Part shown: positions 13,801 to 25,800 of the stretch, in pieces | Numbering within the stretch: position 1 is the stretch's first letter | How the letters are laid out: each line of letters begins with the position of its first letter | Assembly: GCF_019399895.1 (NCBI RefSeq) | Contig: NC_091875.1 | Location: 5,332,001 to 5,396,000 of the forward strand | Length of the DNA: 64,000 nt | Reading direction: 5' to 3' | Source: Cardiocondyla obscurior | Lineage: Eukaryota > Arthropoda > Insecta > Hymenoptera > Formicidae | Translations under genes and position numbers: made by a program | Notes under the pieces: generated by a model | What the model was told of the DNA's origin: nothing | Databases searched by the model: none | What the model saw: only the letters and a program-made list of their open reading frames with translations

Positions 13801-16800
13801 TTTGAAATCGAATCCGACTATTAAATCTAATGTTATGCAACATTAATTAGTAAACATTTTCAGTGGGATCGTATCGAGTAATTAATACGTTAACCGGATT
13901 GCATTTGGCTCACGTACGCGTTTCATCTTTCTCGATACCACGAATTAATTTGGCGGTCGGAAAAGTATCGCGCGCGTACCACGCTCTACCACGTTGCAAA
14001 GGGCAAAGCACTCTTTCGCGTAAAATACCACGCGTTGTAAATAAATTATCGAAACCGTTCCACAGGCGAATTCGCGTATCGACGAATATTCCAGTTAGCT
14101 ATTAATGCGAACAATCCCGCCGTTACGGCGAAAAGAATTTAATCTTGTTAAATTAATGCACATTCTGTAACAAATTGGATTAAAATTTATCCTCTTTTTG
14201 AATCTTATTTGTTTATGTAACAAACGCCAAAAGGGGACGTGATAAAATTATATACACTGTCTCTCGGTTTTTATATAATTAATGGATCTCGAGACCGCGC
14301 TAAGTGACTTTGTCACAGTCAGTAGTTACGGTCTTAAATGTGGCAGTCGCCCGGCGGCTGTTGAAAACGTACACGAAAGAGCAGATATAGCATTTTCTGC
14401 GGCGACAGCGGCTAGCGTACGTAACCCTATGCAACGGAGGCAGGGAATGAGAGAAATCGGTCATCGGCTATCCGGCCGGCGCGGTACATACATGCGGTAC
14501 ATATGAAATTCGACGTACACGACTCTAAAGTCATGTTCGCTAGCTGTCGTCGGCGCAGCGAACGCCATATCTATTTTCCAGCGTACTCTCGACGTGCTCC
14601 GCCGAGGTGTGTAATTTCGATCACGCACGCGGCGTCAAAAATTGATTCGTCGGTTACCATTCCTAATATTATCTCGAAGAACATCATTTCTCCTTCCCCT
14701 TCTTCCCCCCGTTTCACCTCGATCCAATTTCGGGCCTCGCGACCGCGTAATTCATAATTCCCACCGCAAATTCGATTTCGAGTCCCGTCGCGGCCCCTCT
14801 TGGGGACATCTTGTGTATCCGTTCGCCTATATATTCCGCTTTTTTGAGGGTTCGCGGAGTGTACGTACGTACGCACGCCGACTGTATTGATTACGTCGCA
14901 TTAAGCGACCGGGACTTTTCGGCGTAAATTGAAAAGTTCGCCTCGGAGCATCGATATGTTCCGTGCCATTGCCACTTCGATCGCGAACCGGAGAACTCGG
15001 CCCCGCGCTAACGAGAGGGATGCATTTTGCCGATGCGGTTTTTAGAGAGCGCAACCGACCGGCGAATAGGTCAGTGGCTCGCCTGTATTTCGGTCAGCAC
15101 GTCTCGTGTCTGCTTGAAATAGTCCTTGCAAAAAAAGAAAAAGCGCGATACTCTTTTAGCGTAATTACTCCGTGTTAATTCTTGTTGCGCAATCCTGAGC
15201 GAAAATTACCCGTCTGATAAAAAATTGCCTGCTTAATGAACTCTCGCTACATTTTAGCAGGAGATGTACGTGTTTGTTGGAAAATTTTTTTTGGCACACA
15301 CCGAATAATCGAGTTTAGGAGAAATGCCTTCAAAACTTTCCCGACATAGTTACCCCAAAGCATTTCCAAGTTGCAGACGCTGCGCATCCTATCTCAAACA
15401 TCCTATTTTCAAAAAAAAAATAGCCGTGCTAAATCCAATCGAATTTATTGTTACCGCTTTTTCGCGATACTGCACGATTCGTTCTGGTTGACTCATTTTG
15501 CAGCGCGAGAGTAAACGTCGACTTAACTGTTATTCATTTTTAAGCTTCAATAATTATGACTTTACATTTTTTAACCTGCGTTTCGTTCATTTTCGACGGA
15601 AATGCCGACGAGAAAGCCTAGTCCTAGCGTAGGGATTTATTGGAAAGCATGTTCCTCGTAAAGTTCCGCGCAACGGTTCCACGGTGCGTAAATCCGGCAT
15701 GATACCGTATGTTCCAGCGCGCATCTGGCAGCCGTGAGCAAAGCTTTACCCGTTCGCAGGTAATTCTCAGTCGTTTCTTGAGTAAACTTCAAATACCGAA
15801 CGCGAACGCGGATATGGAAATAACGTTAGAACCCCCGACTGAATAAAAGATTTTTTCAATGATCGATATTTCGGCGCGGCGCGCTAAAATGCGCGCTGCA
15901 CACACCAGATAATCGAGTTTAGCGAAAAACTCTTCGGGAATTCCTCGATAAAATTACCCTGGCAATAGCAGAGGTTTTACCACCTCCAGACGCTGCGCAT
16001 AATTTTTGCCGAGTGCTCAAAGTCGAGGTATTTTTACTTTCATAACAATTCAACGATGTAGAAATATGTATGTCTATCGAGTCCAATACGTGCATTTTTA
16101 ATCGAGGGAAAGGAAAGAGAAACGTGCATACATAAAAATTAAAAAAAGACTAATTCTGCCTCAGTTTTTTATAATTGCAAACAAAGCTATTTCTCAACAG
16201 ATTTATTTTTAAATCGTTCTTCCGAGCGAAGCATGGCAAAGAAGTAACTCCCGCCTGCGCTAAGTCGAATAAAAAGGAACGGTAATTAAGAGCGCGTCAC
16301 ACTGATCGGCACGAAATAGAAGCTAATAGTGAAAGAAAGGGAGCGGCTAAAATTTTCAATGGATCAGCAACTACTCTCTCACGCGTATTTCGGGATCGCT
16401 GTTTCATGAAATGAACAGCTGCGCTGGCTATCCGCGTCTGTACGAAAATGCATGGTGATTCGATTTAAGCGCGTGGCTGGCTGACTTTTTCATCTCTCGT
16501 GCTTCCTTTCTTCCGATTCTTTTCCTTCGTGTCTAAAACAATTCGTTGGATTTCACGGACGATCGAAAAAGCGAATTGCGAAACCGCAAAAATTATGAGT
16601 CTCGTTAACGAAAATGCCGTTAGTTGCCAGATTGCTCGTTCGAATAATCTATGTGCCTGAAAATACTGTTGATCTTAAGTCGCTCGTCTCTTAATGAATT
16701 CGGTGTACGACTTTTATTATAAAGAAAGAATTTTTTCTTTTAGAAAACTCGCAAAATACTAGTAATTGAAGGGTCTTTCTATATTATTTTGTATAGGTAT

Positions 16801-19800
16801 TTCTCTCTAGATATTATTAAATATCAGTTATGAATGCCCGTCGTAATTAACTCGTCTATCGATAATCTTCTATATCAAGGCTTTAATTAATTAATTAATT
16901 AATTGCATTTTGATTAAACAGATATAATCTTATATTGAAATGAAAGCGAAATGTAAAAGGAAGGCGTGTTAATAGCAGCAGCACGTATGTATGTATAAGT
17001 ATTATAATAAAATATTGCAACCTATAAATTATAATTTTATCGATACATATATATATTAAACTTTTTTTTTTTAAATAGAAAAAAAAAGAATTAATTTATA
17101 AGTATCAATTGCATAGAAATAGTAGCTTAATTATCTAAATATATGTATGTTCGGTAGGATATATAACTGCAGTTTACGCGTGAGTATATCATAATACGTG
17201 TATGTATTAATTGAACGTTAAACCTTTAATGAATAACATTATAGCATACGTAATGAGATGAACTACAAACATAAAACCAATCTGTGTCGCTTTGAGGATT
17301 GATGTTTTTATAATATACAATAATAACGGCATGAACCAGAGTATCATATACACGTGTGCCACGTATACGTATGTACACTTCATACGGTTATACCTTTATT
17401 ATCCATATGTGTGCCGTATTAACTCTCAAAGTGATGCGGATTAACTCGGTTTTATGTTTGTAGCTCATCTCGTTGCATATGCTATAATGTTATTCATTAA
17501 ACGTAACGGCATTTAACATTTTTAATGGCCGCAACGACGACCTATTACATGAATATGGAAACCAGAAGTGAGCCGGCCCGCTGATGAAAATTGGCTCCCG
17601 GTTTATACCGGCAGTAAATTAAATAAATATCGAGTAAATAAACATGAATTACATCGTCACTCGGTAAATAGGATGCTGTAGCCACCGTAACCGGTTTTCC
17701 CATCAAAATCGACCGAAATTACTGCCTCGTGCATCATCAAGCACGTCAAAATTACGATCCGCGAATTAAAAGACGAAGAATTATTCATTGCGCTGTGTAA
17801 AAAATTCAGACGCGCCACGGGCGCGTGGACGCAATGCATTTAAACAATGCCCTAGCAAAATTGCAGAAGGTACGTAATTAAACGTGTACCGAAGGCATAA
17901 TAACGTTCGTTCGGCGCATATTTCTTGAACGAAGTACGAGAATTCTCATAAATAATAGTCGATTATGCTTGCTGAAAGTGGTAATAACAAGCACGATAAT
18001 AAATTATGATCCGTAAGCAATGCGTATGCACGTACCGTTTCGATAATATACAAATTATAATACTAAAATGAGTTGCAATGCAGCACGCAATGTGTTCTGG
18101 CTCACGGTATATTTTGCGAAATTCATCGCTCACGGTGATTAATTAATTATTCGAAGAAGGTAATTACCGCGTGACCCGGGCACACGGTTTTTCCACATGT
18201 CCGGCTGGTATCATCAGTTATATACGAAACCGAACTCAGAGTGTGCTCCCAGTTTGCTCAGTCCATTGGGAAAACAATGGTACGATTGACCGCGTTCGCG
18301 TAATTTAATTTCTTCTTAAACTCGAATCCCTCTTGCGCAAAATGACGGCGTATCTTTGTTTGATACGCTCTGCTAGCTGCTCGTTTCGTACAAATAATAA
18401 TTGTTTTCTGAAAAAGAAGATAACAAAAAAAATTAATGAATAATAAAAATTGAAAAAATAATATAAAAATTTAAAAAAACAGTAAAAACAAAAGAATTAT
18501 TTTAAAATCTATAAAAATGAGTATTTTAGTTTACACGATTTATTTTTGTTCTCGATTAATCGAATAATCGCACGTATAAAAATTACAAAATTTGACGGAT
18601 TACGTTGGAGTTTTGTTTCGAAGTTGATTCAACAATAATCGCCAATCGCATTTCAGTGTGAATCTTGTTTCCGATTAAACTTGCTTATTAATGAGCGGTT
18701 TAATCTGAAAACTTTATGCCGCGGACCGCGTTTGTTTTCTGTATCTAATGTTTATCTTTCACGGTCTCCCGCACACCGCGACTGGGTGATTCCGGTGTGA
18801 TTAAAGCCGGTAGTGATGATGGGACCCGCTTTCCCGACGCATTTACGTTAAATTCCTCTTGTTTACCAAGCGACATGAATATGAAAGGGCTCTTCCGGGA
18901 TAATTATACGTAATTTCCGCGCTGCTTTCATTAAACCCGGTCTCTTCTCTCCACGATAGATCTTACTCTCACTTTTTCCATTGATCCACCGAAAATAAAC
19001 ACGAACGTATTCTCAAATAAGTGAGTAACACCGTCATATGATTAGATCGTTATACATATAATAAGCAATATATTTATTGTTAAAAATTAAGTCACAATTA
19101 TATGCAGATATTATTGTAATGTTTTTAAAGCTGATACTTTTTCGATCGACAATAATCTTTAATCGTCTTTTAATCAATGCATATATCGCAACGTATTCTA
19201 GAATTAGATAAATTTGTATCGTGAATTTTGCGCATTGCAGTGTTCGATAAATGATGGTTCACTTAGCGTGGACCGTATATTACAATAAATTTCTATATGT
19301 ATATACCTGTAGCGGCAGCCACGAGGGGTTAGAGTTATCATGATTAACAGCGTTTCGCATGAATTTAGACGCGCCGGAGACGAGATTAGTCGGCGTCCCA
19401 ACTGGCCAGCTCGAGGAAGGTCGCGATCAGCTAGAAATCCGATGTCTCGCCGACGCTAATCCGCCGGCTTCGATTCTCTGGAGGAAAACCAAGAGTCCTG
19501 GAGTGACGGAAGTGGCTAGTATCGGAGAAACCCTTATGTTCTCCCCAATTTACAGAAATCACGCCGCCGTTTACCTCTGCGAGGCGTCAAACATCGAAGG
19601 CGAGAGCAGCCCGGTTTCGGTACAAGTGTCCGTAAACTGTACGTGTGCTATCGTCGCTTTACAACTGCAATCTATCACTTTAACCTGACTTGACTTTTCC
19701 GATTCTTATTTCAAAATTTTCGTAGCCTTTCGTTCCGTAACTTTTTTTAGACGTGAACATTTTCTTTCAACAATTAGCCGTAATTATTTGACTCTTTATG

Positions 19801-22800
19801 ATTTTAATCCAATATGGATAAATATATGGAATATTTTTTTAAAACGTACGTTATAAAAATCAATAAAAATTACTACGTATAACTTATTTGTTGAAAAATA
19901 ATTTTTTATTTGTAATTTAGTTTCAATCTCGGAATAAGTCGATTTTTTGTAGATCCACCGACAATTAGCGCAGTTGGACCGGACCGACTAACAACTGCAT
20001 TGTTATACTCCGGTGCGTCATTCGAATGTCATGCCGACGCGATGCCGCCAGCCGAGTACAGGTGATCAATTTTAATGATTTAATTTAACCGTGCAAAAAA
20101 TTTAAAAGTAATCGAAAGACTAACTTTTGCATTGGGAATTAATTAAAATTTGAAGAAATAAGGAAAAATTATTTTTGTAGAACTAATTTAGGACTAATTT
20201 TAAAACTCAACAGTATAACAGCTTGGAATTAGATGCAACGATATCCTCTTTCGTACCTATATTTTTTCGTTAGTTCGTACGTTCGCGGTGGACTTTGGGA
20301 GTGTCTTTAATTTGCAAATTTCCGATTTACGATTATGCGTGTGCAGATGGGCGCAGATATTCACGGACGGCCGTATGCCTTTGGAATGTGGTACGGGACA
20401 GCGATTGATCCTGACGAACGTGACGTATGAGCAACAGGGTCAATACATATGTCTCGCCTCCAACAAGATCAATGGCAACATCAGGGAAGTTAAAAGCGAC
20501 CCGGTGTCCCTGCAAGTGGTTGGCGCTCCACGGGTAAGGCGACGGCATTGCGAAAACGTTGAAAAAGTTTCGTTACAAATCAGAATTACCGGGCGAGTCC
20601 GACGTTGACGAATAATCCGCTTCCGGCGGACGGTCGCGAAAAAATATCGCTTCATTACTTTACCAGGATTCCGGGATCATTGAATATCTTTCGCACGCGC
20701 GCAACGGGGAGTAACGGAACGTCCGTGCGAGTGCTCCGTCTGAAATCCTCCTTCCGTCGTTCAGCTTCGACTGTCCGGACGTAATATATTCGGTAAAGGA
20801 GGAAAAAAAAGAGCATTATGCAGTTTGTAACGAAGAAGAAACGTTGCTTCTGCGCATCAATCTCGTTCTGCTTCATTATCTCGTGGAGAAACGCGATGTA
20901 CCGAGGTTGGACCGAAATTGCCAACGTAAATGAATTTATGCCGAAAAGGTAGATTGTAGAATGATTTAATATTTAATGAAACAAACAGCTTGACAAGCAA
21001 ACTAGAAGTTATGATCTCGCGATTGTATTAATCATATTTCGTCGCGGCTGAAAATTATATCTAAAATAACATATTTTATATGTAGTTATAAAATAATTTA
21101 TTTTTTAATATATTTTATAAGAAACTTTTATTTTTTCCGAGTACGTAAATGCAGTTGCGTGTTATACCCCCGCGTTAAATTTTTAATATGTTTTTTTTAG
21201 TGACAAATTATCTTTCGTTTGACTATATAAGAGTCTGATTCGGTTTTATTAAAAATGAAATATTTTATTTGCTGAAATTTAACAGCGTTATTAATATCGA
21301 TATCTCACCTAGATTGATTTCGGCATCATGTGTATGTATGTACACTGAAAAGCAGATATGGCATTTGCTGCGGCAACGGCGACTAGCGTACGTGATTTCC
21401 TACTCACTACTCCTTACGTCGTTTTCAGCGGCCGAGGGAAAGGATCGAGAAAGAGAAATCACGTACGCTAGCCGCAGCAAACGCCAATGTCTGCCTTTCG
21501 GTGTACAGCTATTTTAAATTACACATTTATCTCGGAAATTAAATATCGCGTAAAAGAAGTTATTGGAAAAAAAAAAAAAATAAAATTTGTTACGTGATTT
21601 ATTTCACATGCAAAGTGCCTGGAAATCAGTCGAAATGTCGATACGTTGTAATCAAATCAATTGTTTTAATTATGATCGCGTTACGTACGGAAACATGACA
21701 AGCGTCACCGTTACAAGCATCGCAAAAATGATGAATTATATTTGCACGCGCACACTTCGACAACGGTACGCGAGACACGATTTCCAAACGCGATACTGTA
21801 GAAATAAATACGTATTATTTCCGCGCATTCGTAATGTGAAAAATATAACCCGTATGGCAGTGTTTTTATCCCCGTGATACGCACGACGGTATTAAAATGA
21901 ATTAAAATATAATGCGCATCATAAATCACAAGTTTCCTTCGCCAAAAAATGATATTCGCAATGTGACAGTTTTTACCCGCGAAATACATATCATTTGCTT
22001 TTATATTTAGTGCTCAGTCATGTATCATTTATGCTCAAACTGATTTTTTTTATATAAATCGCATCTATCATATTCCTTGATAATATCTCTTTCATAGATT
22101 CCGGTTAGCGAGACGAAAAGAATTACGATGGCAATTTCGATTTTCCTCGGTATTCTCGTACTGTTGATGAATCGTCACCGTACGTTCATTTGTGTACCTA
22201 TATAAATTACATTTTTACACGTCTAATATTGTACATTATCGCGTATTATTCGCTTTAATACAAAACTGCTTTATGGGATTCCGTTCGCGGAACGATCAAT
22301 TCGTGTACTAAAGGGAAAGAGAGAGAGAGAGACGTTTCGAACAGAAAACGATTCGCGACATTCACGTTCGCCGTTCACTTCGATGGCCGCGAAAGGGATG
22401 AGAGGGGTCGTAGCGGCGAACTTTCTATTCAAAGGACGTTAAACATGTGTCGCAGGTGGTGAAGCCGGCCATCACAGAGAAGTTTGTCGTCGTTACGACG
22501 GAGGGTAGCCCGGCCAGATTAGAGATCAGACTGTGCTCCGACCCGAAGCCACGGCTCGTGGCCTGGGAATGGGGCAGCACCAGACTGCACGCCGGTTAGA
22601 GACTGCTTGCCTCAAACTATCGCAAGAAGTATTCGATTTCGTCTTTGCTTTGGCATTTTGCCTACTGCGTGCACGTACGTGTTCTGTTATAAGTTTCGCA
22701 TCGACGGGTAAATAACAGAGGTAACCGATAGATAAAAGCCGGATAATGGAACCGAACTTCTTTCCCCGTTGTCTTAAGATATTCGCGGGATATTATTCCC

Positions 22801-25800
22801 ATTCGCGATTACATTGCTCAGAGAACAGTACGTAATTTCCATAATTTGATCGATAGCGAGCGCTCCCTTTTTATTTCAACGTCGTCGGTGTTGCTTGATC
22901 GGCGATTTTCTTTAATTTTAAATACTTTATGAAAGGTAAGGAAGAATAATTTTTTTTTTAAGGTACATAGTCTACGAGGTGAAATTATCGTTAGTAGAAT
23001 AGCGAGTTGTTACGTTGAATTAGCATGAGGAAAAGATTTGCTTAATTTTTTTTTACCGATGCGTGCAAGAAATTTATTGTATAAAATTGTTACGGAACGA
23101 TGAACGCGTTTGTATTGTCGAAGTAAGTGACGCGGAACCGGCATCCAGGGAGAGAAGGTCTAAGAGAATTAATGACTTGACTCGCGCAAACTTCCTATTA
23201 GAGTTTAAGAGAACATTGATCTCTCGGCCGCTTTGTATTACTCTTCGCAATACAATGGCGTTGTAGATCGTTCGCCACGCGAGCCAGCCGCAAATGATAG
23301 CCACATCCGCGCTCTTTATCTTTGTAAACGTGTCAGTAAATACGAGAGACACGGGCAACTTCTGTACGAAAGAGATACCACTTTCGAAGCACGTCGCTCG
23401 CGTGTTGAAATTATTACCCCACGACGTTGGACGGACTCGGCTTCGCTTTATACCACTTAGACTTTCGCTTCGACCGCCGACTTTTTACCGGCGATCCTCC
23501 ATCGCGACGCGTACCGCCCCTTCGTTATGCGCCCCCGCGAAATGAAACGTCCGTCACCTCGCCCAACGAACCATTAATGTATAAACTTTACTTTGGTTTT
23601 TGTTTCGAGCATCGCAAACGAACGCTACAAACGGCCGGAGTTATTAACGCTTCTTTCCCTTTCTTCTCCGTTTTCTTTCTTTTTTTTTTTTTTTTCCATT
23701 TCGCGAGAACCGGAGCAGAAACCCCCCCGTTGAACTTTTCTTCACCTTCGTTGAATCAGCGAAAAGAGTGCTCTCGGGCCTTTATCTACTGCTCTTTCGT
23801 ACACATTTTTTCAATGCTCCCCGACATAATTGGCACTCCACAACGGGTACCTTATCGACAACCTTCCCGCCGTTCGCAATTACCCCCTCGGTTAATTGAT
23901 CATTCGCCCGTAACCCGAGCCGCGAGATCGTTTCGGTCTTGAGACATCCGTCCAATTTCCTGCAGTCTCGAAATCGATGCCCTGTCACCGAATACTCACG
24001 CTGCGAGATTTTCGCACCCCCGTTTCTTTCTTTTTATTCGAAATACTCGGGCTGACTAAATTAATCTCCCTTAATTCAGTGGCTTCGTCGCCGAATATTC
24101 CGTAGAATAATTTAATTAAAATGCTTATAGCTCTTCTGTACGTTTATTAATATTAATTTATCATTTTCCGTTTAGCTTTTTAATGACAGCTTTGATTCGT
24201 ACTTTTTTTTTTCTTATCGTAATTACTTTTCTTATATTACGCGGGATGTGCACTGAGTGTTCACTATTTTGCGAAATTTTATTTTAGCTTATTCGTAGAA
24301 ACGAAAATACAGGATAAATACGAATTGTTGAGATATACATGAGTCGTTTCGTTTTATCGACAGGTGAAGTACTGGAACCGCGCTATCGCGCGCTCGATCT
24401 AGAACCGCTGGCTTCGGAGGATTGTTACATAGCGATCTTAGAGTTGACGAGCACAGTGAAAGAGGATCAAAGGCTGTATCATGTTATCGTAGAGAACGAT
24501 CGTGGCAGTGACAGACGAGCACTCATGCTGAAAGTCGACGAGCCCGGCCAGGTAAATACCGCAGATGTAACGCTTTACGTACTTATTTTCCCTCCCCAAA
24601 CGCCTCGTTGTCTAAAATATAAGCTCTTTTCGTAGACGAACTAAGCGCTTGCACGTCGGGAAAACTCTTTGTCGACTCCAATGCGTGAATCGCGCGATCC
24701 ATGCGAGAGGTGTTGCGAATTTCGCCGCGTGATCGACGTAGATACAAATAAACGTGTTAAAGGACTACCGGAATTTAAATCAACGTTCGCGAGAGATGTT
24801 TCGGGTGCGCGATGCGTATGGAATATATATTCTTTGTCCCCAGATCCCGCTCGTTATCGGCGCGGTGGCCGGATTCACGGTGCTCTCGGTACTGATAATG
24901 GGATTCGTTTGTTTCCTACGTTCGGATAGATGCTGCGTGGCCAGAAACACAGTACCGGCGTTGCAGCAAGTGCATTGGTAAGCACACGATATTACGTTGT
25001 ACGGTGATTTATATGCGAGTAGACGGCGCCGTGGATCACGCGCGATGCTCCAATATTGTGTACATTTGACCAGAACCGCGCTGGAGTATCTCCGAATTTG
25101 CATATGCAGGAATACGGGATTTTTGTCCCGGAACAAAAAAAAAAGATATCTATCTTTTTTACATTTTTTTTACGTCTCTTGTTACATATCGAATAAATGA
25201 ATAATGCGCGACAGAAAAAAAAAAAGAAAGAAAATTCTCAAAAATACCGAAATATTATTTATAAAAAATTATAATTAACACGTTTGTTAAATAATTGAAG
25301 AAAAGGCTGTAAGAAAAGTATATTTATAAAATCGTCTTTTGTTCTAAAGCGCCTCTTTGAAAGGATATTTTATGATAGCGTTGTTAATCAAAATTATCTA
25401 GCAGATGGGTTACGTAGATTTGAGTTTCTTTTCAATCCAAGCGAGCCAAGGGATCTCTTTAAAAGGATTATCCGAAAAGCATTGCTTCGCGTATCGTGCG
25501 GGATAGGTACGCAAAGCGTCTAATGAAACGAACCCCGGAATGATACCCGCCGTATTCCTACAGTACAAAGGCTTCCAACGCTATGATAGAGGATCCGCGC
25601 TTGGCGGTGGATACGATGGATCGCACGAGTCAGCAGTTCGTCCCGGAGAAACGAGCCAATCACGTTCTAAAACCCGTCCCATCGCAGCAATACCAGCAAG
25701 AGTGTTATCAGCACGACCCGCAACACCAGCAGCAACATTATCAGAGGCATCATCACCATGGACAGCCTCACGGGCAATATACGCTACAGGTCAGTTAAGT

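Larger units (their letters stand above)
11102..19368 (+). other. Intron of the Ig receptor (8.3 kb) rich in repeats
   Basis: This interval separates two exons of the Ig receptor that join in phase. No coding exon could be supported. It contains a 30-base poly-T-rich tract near 12.1 kb, a (TC)n microsatellite at 13.25 kb, a TA-flanked inverted-repeat element at 14.37 kb, a diverged direct repeat at 15.3/15.9 kb, a TTAA-type simple repeat at 16.89 kb and a 277-bp foldback element at 17.2 kb. Confidence 0.6.

Noticed and set aside
13863..14105. Plus-strand frame directly after a TTTTCAG acceptor-like site
   Set aside because: It does not resemble an Ig domain, and the flanking Ig exons join in phase without it.
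22128..22190. A short plus-strand frame, MAISIFLGILVLLMN, preceded by a TTTCATAG acceptor-like site
   Set aside because: It looks like a signal peptide, but it sits in an Ig receptor intron between exons that already join in phase, and no following exon would use it. The Nimrod gene has its own signal exon at 30074.
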